A stretch of DNA of 16,645 nucleotides from Corallococcus sp. (GTDB taxonomy: Bacteria; Bacillota; Clostridia; Christensenellales; CAG-314): contig JAMPHX010000024.1 of NCBI GenBank assembly GCA_023663205.1, positions 1 through 16,645 of the forward strand, given 5' to 3'. Both the position numbers and the translations under genes were made by a program. Under the pieces are notes generated by a model. That model searched no databases, was not told the DNA's origin, and saw nothing but the letters and a program-made list of their open reading frames with translations. Shown piece by piece: positions 7,160-13,701 of this stretch (positions are counted from its first letter, which is position 1; every line of letters starts with the position of its first letter).

Positions 7160-9055
7160 ATGTTATTGAAAGTAATCGATGCCGAGTTTAAGTACGGTGA
7201 AGTCGAAATATTTAGGGACGTCAATCTTGAAATAAATGAAAAAGACCGTATCGGGCTTATAGGGCGCAACGGCGCGGGTAAGAGTACATTTTTAAAAATC
7301 TTGTACGGAAGTTTGCAATTATCTTTTGGCAATATAAGTAAAAAGAATGGTTTGTCAATTGGTTATCTGCGACAAAATGCCGATTTCACAAGTCAAAATA
7401 CAGTATATGACGAGTTGCTTTCGGTGTTTTCGGAGGAGTTGGAATTATTACAAAGAATTGACGATATCGCAACGCAAATGTCAAAAGTTCATAATGACGT
7501 CAATCTTTACGAAGAATTGTCACGGAAGTATAACAACTTGATGAATATTGCGCATGCAAAGGACGCTTATGGTGTGGAAGTGCGTACGCGCACGGTTTTG
7601 AATGGCATGGGTTTGCAAAGTTTTTCAAATAATATTGTCGATACCCTTTCGGGCGGAGAAAAGACTAAGGTTGCGCTTTGCAAATTGCTTTTAATGAAGC
7701 CTGAACTTCTTATTTTGGATGAGCCTACTAATCACCTCGATTACAAGACACTGGATTGGTTGGAAACATATCTGACGGAAATAAAATCCGCATTGTTGTT
7801 AGTTTCGCATGATAGGTATTTTTTGGACAAATTGTGCAACAGAATTTGGGAGTTGGACAACTGCGTAATTACACGGTTTATCGGAAATTATTCCGTTTAC
7901 AAAGTTTTGAAATCAAAACAAATTACAGAACAGGAAAAACTATATGAAAAGCAGCAAAAGGAAATAGCCAAGTTAAACGACTACATAGCACGCAACAAGG
8001 TTAGGGCATCTACTGCCAATATGGCAAAATCTCGTGAAAAACGGCTAAATAAAATTGAAATAATCGACAAGCCTGTTACATACGAAGTTGCTCCGCGCTT
8101 TGAGTTTGTCTGTGGGGATAAACCTTCGGAAAAGGTACTTGATGTTAACGATTTCAGTCTGGCATTCGGAGAACGGACATTATTATCCCATTCGTCTATG
8201 TCTGTTATTCGCGGTGAAAAAGTTGCGCTTATCGGATTAAACGGTGTGGGTAAGTCATCTTTACTCAAAAGAATAGTTCAAAGCGAACCATTGGATTTTT
8301 TGCGCATTGTTTGGGGCAAAAATGTTGAATGGGGCTATTATGACCAAGAAAATTTAAATCTCAATAAAAATTTACGCGTATTAGACCAATTATGGTTTGA
8401 TAATACACAAATGTCTCAAACACAGGTCAGAAATTTGCTTGCGTCGGTAAATATTCGCGGTGAGGATGTATTCAAAACAGTGGCTAATTTATCGGGAGGC
8501 GAAATGGCAAAACTCGGATTGGCTATGCTGATGTCAAAGGAACACAATTTTTTGATATTGGACGAACCTACAAACCATTTGGATTTGCAGTCGCGCGAAG
8601 CATTAGAAAATGCTCTTAAAGAATATAGCGGAACTATTCTATTTGTATCGCATGACAGATATTTTATAAATGCCGTAGCAGATAAGATTGTTGAAATCGA
8701 AAATTGCAATTTGTGCGAATACAAGGGTAATTACGATGACTTTGTTGAGCAAAAGAAATTATTGCAATCTAATATCGTTACGGAAATTGCCGCATCTCCG
8801 AAAAAAAACAGCGGAAACTTCCGCTCCGATAAACAACGTGTAGAAGAAACAAATAGACGTGGGCGTATCAAACAATTGGAATTGCATTTGACGGAACTTG
8901 AAAGTGAGGAAAACCGTTTAAATGCTATGATGGTTTTGCCTGAAATTACCGCAGATTACAAAAAAATGCAAGGTGTACTTGCGGAGTTGCAAACAATCAA
9001 AGAAGATTACGAAAATACCATGAAAGAATGGGAAGAACAAATGGATGGCAATTGA
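7160..9055 (+). CDS. ABC-F family ATPase, YdiF-like (ribosome-associated)
   Basis: Soluble protein of 631 residues with two ABC ATPase domains and no membrane segment. ABC-F proteins of this kind act on the ribosome rather than as transporters. Domain 1 has Walker A GRNGAGKST (35-43), signature LSGGEKTK and Walker B LLILDEPTNHLD. Domain 2 has Walker A GLNGVGKSS (359-367), LSGGEMAK and FLILDEPTNHLD. The inter-domain linker with the NKVRASTANMAKSR block resembles the YdiF subgroup. The C-terminal ~70 residues are charged and likely a coiled coil. A short basic stretch precedes it. Antibiotic-resistance ABC-F proteins share this layout, but nothing specific suggests resistance here. ATG 7160 has AGGTGA at 7151-7156 with short (3-nt) spacing. 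Stop is TGA. Confidence 0.93.
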   Translation: MLLKVIDAEFKYGEVEIFRDVNLEINEKDRIGLIGRNGAGKSTFLKILYGSLQLSFGNISKKNGLSIGYLRQNADFTSQNTVYDELLSVFSEELELLQRIDDIATQMSKVHNDVNLYEELSRKYNNLMNIAHAKDAYGVEVRTRTVLNGMGLQSFSNNIVDTLSGGEKTKVALCKLLLMKPELLILDEPTNHLDYKTLDWLETYLTEIKSALLLVSHDRYFLDKLCNRIWELDNCVITRFIGNYSVYKVLKSKQITEQEKLYEKQQKEIAKLNDYIARNKVRASTANMAKSREKRLNKIEIIDKPVTYEVAPRFEFVCGDKPSEKVLDVNDFSLAFGERTLLSHSSMSVIRGEKVALIGLNGVGKSSLLKRIVQSEPLDFLRIVWGKNVEWGYYDQENLNLNKNLRVLDQLWFDNTQMSQTQVRNLLASVNIRGEDVFKTVANLSGGEMAKLGLAMLMSKEHNFLILDEPTNHLDLQSREALENALKEYSGTILFVSHDRYFINAVADKIVEIENCNLCEYKGNYDDFVEQKKLLQSNIVTEIAASPKKNSGNFRSDKQRVEETNRRGRIKQLELHLTELESEENRLNAMMVLPEITADYKKMQGVLAELQTIKEDYENTMKEWEEQMDGN

Positions 9056-9066
9056 GTTTGCTGTTT

Positions 9067-9095
9067 ACATTACTAATGTAATGTCATACATTTTT
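9067..9095 (+). terminator. possible weak terminator after the ABC-F gene
   Basis: ACATTAC (9067-9073) pairs with GTAATGT (9078-9084) around TAAT, followed by CATACATTTTT. The stem has only two G-C pairs, so it would be a weak terminator. It is the only stem plus T-run close behind the ABC-F stop codon. Confidence 0.3.
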
Positions 9096-9197
9096 CAAAA
9101 TATATTGCATTTCGCAGATTGTCAGAAACAGAGTAAGTCATTTGTTCTAAATCTAATATACGGACATTGGCAGTTAAATTGCAGAGTAAGTTCTATG

Positions 9198-9217
9198 CGG
9201 TTAGACAATGCTAACCG
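9198..9217. promoter_or_regulatory. inverted repeat abutting the feo -35 element, possible operator
   Basis: CGGTTAG (9198-9204) and CTAACCG (9211-9217) are perfect complements with a 6-nt centre, ending exactly where TTGACA begins. The inner hexamers GGTTAG and CTAACC equal the half-sites of the known DtxR/IdeR box, but that box has a single central base instead of six. It is therefore a suggestive, non-canonical metal-regulator site. Binding is inferred. Confidence 0.4.
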
Positions 9218-9246
9218 TTGACAAAATTTAATTGTCATGTTAAACT
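9218..9246 (+). promoter_or_regulatory. predicted extended -10 promoter of the feo operon
   Basis: TTGACA (-35, 9218-9223) is a full consensus match. A 17-bp spacer leads to TAAACT (-10, 9241-9246), preceded by TG at 9238-9239 (TGnTAAACT), an extended -10 that compensates for the four-of-six hexamer. Transcription would start near 9253. The spacer holds a further small dyad, TGACAA (9219-9224) with TTGTCA (9232-9237). Confidence 0.6.
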
Positions 9247-9254
9247 AAGCGCAT

Positions 9255-9280
9255 AAAGAGCAAATATGCTCTTTGTTTTA
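9255..9280 (+). terminator. hairpin with T-rich tail at the 5' end of the feo leader
   Basis: AAAGAGCA (9255-9262) pairs with TGCTCTTT (9267-9274) around an AATA loop and is followed by GTTTTA. If the promoter at 9218-9246 is real, this hairpin forms at the extreme 5' end of the message and could protect or attenuate it. If not, it may be the terminator of the upstream ABC-F gene. The sequence alone cannot decide. Confidence 0.4.
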
Positions 9281-9285
9281 ACGGG

Positions 9286-9309
9286 TTTGGTTCGCATATG
9301 CGAACCAAA
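9286..9309. promoter_or_regulatory. 24-bp perfect palindrome before the feo regulator gene, probable operator
   Basis: The half-site TTTGGTTCGCAT (9286-9297) is followed without a gap by its exact reverse complement (9298-9309), centred on CATATG. It lies in the predicted 5' leader, 6 nt before the GGAGG of the DtxR-like gene. A perfect 24-bp palindrome by chance is very unlikely, so it is probably the operator for a dimeric regulator, possibly the adjacent winged-helix protein. An RNA role near the ribosome binding site is also possible. Confidence 0.6.
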
Positions 9310-9324
9310 TGTAGCGGAGGGGTT

Positions 9325-9747
9325 ATGACGGCTTCGGAAATTAAATATTTGATTGCTGTGCAAGAATCTACTGAAAAAGGATATACGACTTTAACAACAG
9401 TTGCGCGTAAAGTAAACTGCGCCAAACCAAGCGTGGTACGAGCAGTAGAGCGGTTAGAGTTTGCAAAATATATTGTACGTGACGACAACAAACATATACG
9501 TCTGACGGAAAAGGGGCTTAGCCAATGTAATTATTTCAATCTGCTAAGACATTATATAGAAAACAATATGTTGTCAAATTTAAATTTGCCGCTACGTTAC
9601 AAATCAAAGGAAGCACTTGGGGTTTTGTGTGCATTATCAGAGGAAAGCAAAACTAAACTTTATCAATATATAACTGGGGAGGGAACATATGCCGTTGATA
9701 TTAGCGCCGCTAAATGCACCGCTAAGAGTAGTGAGAGTCGCGGTTGA
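9325..9747 (+). CDS. DtxR-like winged-helix regulator with degenerate metal-binding domain
   Basis: Predicted DNA-binding protein of 140 residues, first gene of the feo operon. Residues 1-65 match the DtxR/MntR winged-helix pattern: an N-terminal helix, EKGYTTLTTVARKV, recognition helix around AKPSVVRAVERLE (33-45), and a wing ending in IRLTEKG. The remainder (YFNLLRHYIEN ... KEALGVLCALSEES) aligns loosely with the metal-binding and dimerisation domain, but the ligand positions of family members appear replaced: the RHELL histidine by FNLL, and the C..EH block by L..LC. Four cysteines (C32, C68, C102, C131) are present. The frame is open to ATG 9298 inside the palindrome, but GGAGG at 9316-9320 supports ATG 9325. 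The last 59 nt overlap feoA. It may control the feo operon; family assignment is by motif only. Confidence 0.7.
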   Translation: MTASEIKYLIAVQESTEKGYTTLTTVARKVNCAKPSVVRAVERLEFAKYIVRDDNKHIRLTEKGLSQCNYFNLLRHYIENNMLSNLNLPLRYKSKEALGVLCALSEESKTKLYQYITGEGTYAVDISAAKCTAKSSESRG

Positions 9748-9904
9748 TGAAAAGGTCAAACGCCATCTTGAAAACTTGGGAATAATTGCAGGGAACAATT
9801 TGGTAGTACTTTCCCAAGCAAACGGAAGCGTAATTGTAAAAATAAAAGACGAACGGCTTGCATTAAACAGAAGTCTTGCAATGAATATTTTTGTAAATAG
9901 TTAA
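9689..9904 (+). CDS. feoA: FeoA-family ferrous iron transport protein (first copy)
   Basis: Small cytoplasmic SH3-like protein of 71 residues that supports FeoB-mediated Fe2+ uptake, probably by contacting the permease. The sequence has the typical clostridial FeoA pattern: N-terminal MPLILAPLNAPLRVVRV, HLENLGIIAGN and ALNRSLAMNIFV at the C-terminus. GGGGAGGG at 9676-9683 supports ATG 9689, which is inside the upstream regulator gene (59-nt overlap, different frame). The second feoA follows after 10 nt. Two unlike FeoA copies in one operon suggest division of roles, but which one contacts FeoB cannot be told from sequence. Confidence 0.85.
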   Translation: MPLILAPLNAPLRVVRVAVDEKVKRHLENLGIIAGNNLVVLSQANGSVIVKIKDERLALNRSLAMNIFVNS

Positions 9905-9914
9905 GGAGGAAATT

Positions 9915-10151
9915 ATGGAGAAACTATTAAATGCGTTTGAGCCGCAGCAATTTGGAATCGTAAAACGCGTGACTGCTGTTGGCGCGATTAGACGAAGGTT
10001 ATTCGATATGGGTATTACGCTTGGTGCAGAAATAACCATGCGTAAAATAGCGCCGCTCGGCGACCCAATCGAAGTGACAGTAAGAGGCTATGAACTGTCA
10101 TTGCGTAAGAGCGAGGCAGAGAATGTAGTAATGGAGGTTAAAGATAAATGA
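9915..10151 (+). CDS. feoA: FeoA-family ferrous iron transport protein (second copy)
   Basis: Second FeoA-type SH3-like protein, 78 residues, with the pattern VKRVTAVGAIRRRLFDMGITLGAEITM followed by PLGDPIEVTVRGYELSLRKSEAENV, which is close to classical FeoA (RRRLLDMG and GDPI/LxxxxRGxxLxLR blocks). It is clearly divergent from the first copy. AAGGAGG at 9903-9909, overlapping the previous gene's stop codon, supports ATG 9915. Its TGA overlaps the feoB ATG in an ATGA tetranucleotide, so translation of the two is probably coupled and their amounts matched. Confidence 0.93.
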   Translation: MEKLLNAFEPQQFGIVKRVTAVGAIRRRLFDMGITLGAEITMRKIAPLGDPIEVTVRGYELSLRKSEAENVVMEVKDK

Positions 10152-12523
10152 AATTTGCATTGGCGGGCAATCCGAATTGCGGAAAAACTACCCTGTTTAA
10201 CCAATTGACAGGTAGTACTGCGCATGTGGGAAACTGGCCGGGCGTAACTGTCGATAAGAGGGAGGGTACATACAAAAAATTCGGTGTAAAGGCGCAAGTC
10301 GTGGATTTACCAGGTATCTATTCTCTTTCGCCTTATACGCCCGAAGAAGTCGTATCACGAAATTATATAATAGATGAAAATCCGGATTGTGTTATAAATA
10401 TAGTTGATTCAACCAATTTAGAACGCAACTTATATTTGACAACTCAGTTACTCGAATTGGATGTTCCTATTGTAATTGCACTAAATATGTGTGATGTTCT
10501 TGAAAAGAACGGCGATAAAATAGACAGCAAAGGACTTGAAAAAGAATTGAATGTTCCAATAGTTGAAATAAGCGCCCTAAAAGGTACTAATATTCATCAA
10601 CTTATGTCTGTTGCAATGGAAGCGGTAAATCACAAGAGAGTCGGTTATTCTGTTGTTTCGCAAAATACACAAATTTCCAAACTGTTCAAAAAAGTTTCGG
10701 GGTATTACGAAACCGAAGGCAACATTCCATTCCACGTAGTCAAAATGATAGAAAATGACTCGATAGAAATTGAAAAGTATGCAAACATACATAGCGAGAC
10801 CGAGGCTTTGAAACAAACTTTGGATTTATCAAAAGAAGAATTTGAAAGCATTGTGGCTGATAGCAGATATCGTTATATTACGGAAAAATGTACTAAATAT
10901 CTTAAAAAAGCACGCCAAGAGGCATTAAATAAAAGCGATAAGGCGGATAAAGTTCTTACTCATAGGGTATGGGGTATACCTTTGTTTTTATTGATAATAT
11001 TTGCCGTTTTTCATTTGACATTCAGCAGCGATTTTCTGTTTTTAAATGGTATATGGGGTGTAAATACTGCGGCAAACGAAACATCCGCAACTTTTTTTCA
11101 GACTATCGGCGATGCTATATTCGATGGTGAAGAAGGCGAAACATTGCAATTGTACGCACAAGATAACGGACAATATAAGTTGGTCGCAGAATATGAAAGC
11201 GGTGAGTTTATTGCTCCTATAAAGGGCGTAGATACATTGTATACATTTGTTGAAGGAGAATATATCGAATATGAAATGCCTTCCGCAGGCGTTCCGGCAA
11301 TAGGCGTATGGTTGCAAAGTTGGCTTGGCGTTTTGACCGATGACGTAATTACCGAAAACACAAGAACGGCAATGGAAAGTGCAAATGTTGCCGATTGGGC
11401 GACGAGTCTTGTCTGTGACGGGATATTTACAGGTTTATCGTCGGTATTATCATTTTTGCCGCAAGTGTTGTTACTGTTTTTATTCCTATCGATTTTGGAA
11501 GATTCAGGCTATATGGCGCGAGTTGCATTTATTATGGACAGAGCGTTTCGCAAATTCGGTCTTTCGGGAAAAGCCTTTATGCCATTGTTAATGTGCTTTG
11601 GATGCGGTGTTCCCGGAGTTATGGCGACCAAAACATTGGAAAACGAAAAGGAACGCAGGATGACAATGATGGTGGCGCCTTTTATGAGTTGCGGAGCCAA
11701 ATTACCTATATGGCTGGCTTTCGGCGGAGTATTATTTGCAGGACAATTTGGAGATATTGTTGTATTCTCTATGTATTTGATAGGTATTGCAGTTGCTGTT
11801 TTGGGCGCAATTCTTTTGAAAAATACTGCATTGAAAGGAGAAACACCTCCGTTTATTATGGAACTTCCGCAATACCATATGCCCCGCATCAAAAATTTGG
11901 CTATGCGTCTGTGGGAGAAACTCAAACACTATCTGTACAAAGCAGCGACAATAATAGCAGCCTCGATAATTGTTATATGGTTTTTGCAGAATTTTGATTT
12001 CGATTTCTGGAACGGTATGGTAGAAATCGAAGAAAGTATGCTTGGTAAGATAGGCGGAGTCATCAAGTATTTGTTTTATCCTTGCGGTTTTGCAATGGGC
12101 GACGACGGCTGGAAGTTTGTGGTGTCGTCTATTACAGGACTGATTGCAAAGGAAGATGTAATTGCAACAATGGCTACGGTTTCGGGCAGCGCTGGATTCG
12201 AGGCATTGGTATCTGCAATGAGCGCCCCTGCCGCGTATGCGTTTATGATATTTAACTTATTGTCAATACCGTGTATGGCAATGGTCGGGGCAGTTTCGGG
12301 AGAAATGTCCAATCGTAAGCACACATGGCAAGCAATAGGATTTTGGATGGGGACATCGTATGTGGTTTCAATGATAGCCTATTGGTTCGGAGTTTTGTGT
12401 GAGATTGCTTGGTGGGCGGCTCTAATTACCGCGATTGTCGTTATCGGTTGCATAATAACTTTGGTTATAACGCTTAACAAGCGTAAAAAACAAAAGATAA
12501 CGGCAACAGTTCTGGGAGGCTAA
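10148..12523 (+). CDS. feoB: ferrous iron transport protein B (FeoB)
   Basis: Membrane Fe2+ transporter of 791 residues. The N-terminal G domain has G1 GNPNCGKTT (7-15), the switch region NWPGVTVDKREG, G3 DLPG (53-56), G4 NMCD (113-116) and G5 SALKG. A helical domain follows, then the membrane permease starting near residue 280. Conserved core segments are LPQVLLLFLFLSILEDSGYMAR, FGCGVPGVMATKTLENEKERR and PFMSCGAKLPIW. Between the first two membrane helices is an insertion of about 75-80 residues (roughly 306-386) with about 15 acidic and only 2 basic residues, predicted to be extracytoplasmic; it is absent from textbook FeoB. Other family features are intact, so the protein should be functional. 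The start overlaps the second feoA by 4 nt, and the next gene begins 1 nt after its stop codon. Confidence 0.97.
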   Translation: MKFALAGNPNCGKTTLFNQLTGSTAHVGNWPGVTVDKREGTYKKFGVKAQVVDLPGIYSLSPYTPEEVVSRNYIIDENPDCVINIVDSTNLERNLYLTTQLLELDVPIVIALNMCDVLEKNGDKIDSKGLEKELNVPIVEISALKGTNIHQLMSVAMEAVNHKRVGYSVVSQNTQISKLFKKVSGYYETEGNIPFHVVKMIENDSIEIEKYANIHSETEALKQTLDLSKEEFESIVADSRYRYITEKCTKYLKKARQEALNKSDKADKVLTHRVWGIPLFLLIIFAVFHLTFSSDFLFLNGIWGVNTAANETSATFFQTIGDAIFDGEEGETLQLYAQDNGQYKLVAEYESGEFIAPIKGVDTLYTFVEGEYIEYEMPSAGVPAIGVWLQSWLGVLTDDVITENTRTAMESANVADWATSLVCDGIFTGLSSVLSFLPQVLLLFLFLSILEDSGYMARVAFIMDRAFRKFGLSGKAFMPLLMCFGCGVPGVMATKTLENEKERRMTMMVAPFMSCGAKLPIWLAFGGVLFAGQFGDIVVFSMYLIGIAVAVLGAILLKNTALKGETPPFIMELPQYHMPRIKNLAMRLWEKLKHYLYKAATIIAASIIVIWFLQNFDFDFWNGMVEIEESMLGKIGGVIKYLFYPCGFAMGDDGWKFVVSSITGLIAKEDVIATMATVSGSAGFEALVSAMSAPAAYAFMIFNLLSIPCMAMVGAVSGEMSNRKHTWQAIGFWMGTSYVVSMIAYWFGVLCEIAWWAALITAIVVIGCIITLVITLNKRKKQKITATVLGG

Positions 12524-12524
12524 A

Positions 12525-12695
12525 ATGATTATTGAAATTTTGATAGGGTGTCTTGCCGTTGCAATAGTGGCTTTATCTGTGGTATTACGTTGTGTGCATA
12601 AACACAAAAGCAATAAATCAAGTTGTGGGAGTGCATGCTCGTCGTGTCCGTTTTGCGGCGATTGTGCATCGAAACAAAATGAAGATAAACGATAA
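12525..12695 (+). CDS. FeoB-associated Cys-rich membrane peptide
   Basis: A 56-residue protein. Residues 2-22 are one hydrophobic membrane helix (IIEILIGCLAVAIVALSVVL). The short tail after it has five cysteines in the pattern C-x3-C-x2-C-x2-C-x2-C (C34, C38, C41, C44, C47) and a charged end. This matches the small FeoB-associated Cys-rich proteins often found directly after feoB in Clostridia. The metal-binding tail would face the cytoplasm if the basic HKHK stretch follows the positive-inside rule, suggesting it accepts iron from FeoB (inference). GGGAGG at 12514-12519 is well spaced, and the gene starts 1 nt after the feoB stop codon, so it is the last gene of the operon. Confidence 0.85.
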   Translation: MIIEILIGCLAVAIVALSVVLRCVHKHKSNKSSCGSACSSCPFCGDCASKQNEDKR

Positions 12696-12720
12696 TAATT
12701 TAATGTCGTTTTAAGTTATT

Positions 12721-12762
12721 CGATACGGAAAGTTTAAAATAATTTTCCGTATCGTATTTTAT
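12721..12762 (+). terminator. intrinsic terminator of the feo operon
   Basis: CGATACGGAAA (12721-12731) pairs perfectly with TTTCCGTATCG (12744-12754), followed by TATTTTATTTATT. It lies 25 nt after the stop codon of the Cys-rich peptide gene. The stem, with its T-rich tail, is a typical Rho-independent terminator, although the 12-nt loop is larger than usual. Confidence 0.8.
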
Positions 12763-12807
12763 TTATTGCCTATCATTGGATTTATTTTCTATTTACCTTT
12801 TGTATAG

Positions 12808-12836
12808 TTGAGCACTTTTCGAGAAATAAATATAGT
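12808..12836 (+). promoter_or_regulatory. possible distal promoter of the phosphoesterase-polA unit
   Basis: TTGAGC (12808-12813) and TATAGT (12831-12836) are separated by 17 bp. The -10 matches five of six positions and the -35 four of six. It would act in tandem with the stronger promoter at 12898-12926. TATAGTTG occurs twice here (12803-12810 and 12831-12838). Confidence 0.3.
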
Positions 12837-12897
12837 TGCTAAATTGTGCTATACGTTGTTATGTTTTTACTGTAAGTTTTCGGAATTATAAAATGAG

Positions 12898-12926
12898 TTG
12901 CCAATTAAACTTTAAAAATGTATAAT
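12898..12926 (+). promoter_or_regulatory. near-consensus sigma-A promoter of the phosphoesterase-polA unit
   Basis: TTGCCA (-35, 12898-12903), a 17-bp spacer, and a perfect TATAAT (-10, 12921-12926). Transcription would start near 12933, giving a leader of only about 20 nt before the TTG start codon. It probably drives the phosphoesterase, polA and coaE together. Confidence 0.75.
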
Positions 12927-12954
12927 TAGTACATAAACATTTAGGAGAAGCAAA

Positions 12955-13686
12955 TTGGGTACAAAAATCGGTGTAATATCAGACGTGCACGGCAATCTGC
13001 CGGCGTTGGTTGCAATATTGAATCATTTGCGAAAATACAACGTCAATGAGATTATTCATACGGGCGATGTTGTCGATATAGGCAATCAATCTAAGGACTG
13101 TCTAAAACTTTTGATTGACAGCGGCTGTACTATGATTATGGGCAATCACGATTACGATTATTTGTTGCGCCGAGATAGACATTTGCCGTTCTCGCACGTG
13201 TCGGGAGAACATAAGACTTTTGTATTTAACAGTGTGGGTGACGAGTACAGAGACATCGTTAAGACGTTTCCGCTGTATGTGATAAGACAAATCGGCAATG
13301 CTCGTATTGCATTTACGCATTATGCGCTCAAAAACGAAATTGTAGAGGGTCAGTATTTTTTCAAGAATATGGAACTCAATCCCAATGCAAACTCGTTTGA
13401 CAGAATGTTTGACAATATCAAAGCGGATGCTGTTTTCTTCGGGCACAAACACGAGCCGTGCGATATTATGGGCAAGAAACTATATGTCGATGTAGGCTCC
13501 GTAGGATGTCACGAAAGACCGTTTGCGCGAGGCATTGTAATTTATGCAGAAGATAACGGTTCTTGGCATTATCAACGTGTTGAAACGCCTTACGACAGGG
13601 AAAATCTAAAACAGCAGATGTTGTCAAGCGATTTGCCTGATGCGCAATTTATGTTTGATTTCTATTTTGACCGCAGTATAAAATAA
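12955..13686 (+). CDS. calcineurin-like metallophosphoesterase
   Basis: Predicted cytoplasmic metal-dependent phosphoesterase of 243 residues. The two-metal site is complete: DVH (D10, H12), GD (D38), GNHD (63-66), H122 in THY, and GHKH (163-166). The layout resembles small bacterial phosphodiesterases of the YfcE/MJ0936 group, whose natural substrates are mostly unknown. Translation starts at TTG (12955), supported by AGGAGA at 12943-12948 with 6-nt spacing and by the core fold beginning immediately (GTKIGVISDVHGN); no ATG fits better. polA follows 15 nt after the stop codon, so the two are likely co-transcribed. The link to DNA replication or repair is by position only. Confidence 0.88.
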   Translation: MGTKIGVISDVHGNLPALVAILNHLRKYNVNEIIHTGDVVDIGNQSKDCLKLLIDSGCTMIMGNHDYDYLLRRDRHLPFSHVSGEHKTFVFNSVGDEYRDIVKTFPLYVIRQIGNARIAFTHYALKNEIVEGQYFFKNMELNPNANSFDRMFDNIKADAVFFGHKHEPCDIMGKKLYVDVGSVGCHERPFARGIVIYAEDNGSWHYQRVETPYDRENLKQQMLSSDLPDAQFMFDFYFDRSIK

Positions 13687-13701
13687 TCGGGCAGGTGTAT
13701 T

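Noticed and set aside
7160..9055. Antibiotic-resistance ABC-F (Vga/Lsa/Msr-like)
   Set aside because: The linker block resembles the YdiF housekeeping subgroup, and no resistance or mobile-element context is present.
9198..9217. Canonical DtxR/IdeR iron box
   Set aside because: The half-sites match, but the centre is 6 nt instead of 1 and the outer TTA/TAA bases are missing. It is kept only as a possible variant site.
9286..9309. LexA (SOS) box
   Set aside because: The Gram-positive LexA site is GAAC-N4-GTTC; here the arms face the other way (GTTC ... GAAC) with a different spacing.
9298..9324. Upstream ATG of the DtxR-like gene, inside the palindrome
   Set aside because: It has no ribosome binding site and would add nine residues unlike the family N-terminus; GGAGG fits ATG 9325.
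12802..12854. Structured RNA or riboswitch before the phosphoesterase
   Set aside because: GTATAG/CTATAC can pair across about 40 nt with a bulge, but the rest is unstructured AT-rich sequence and the pairing overlaps promoter-like elements.
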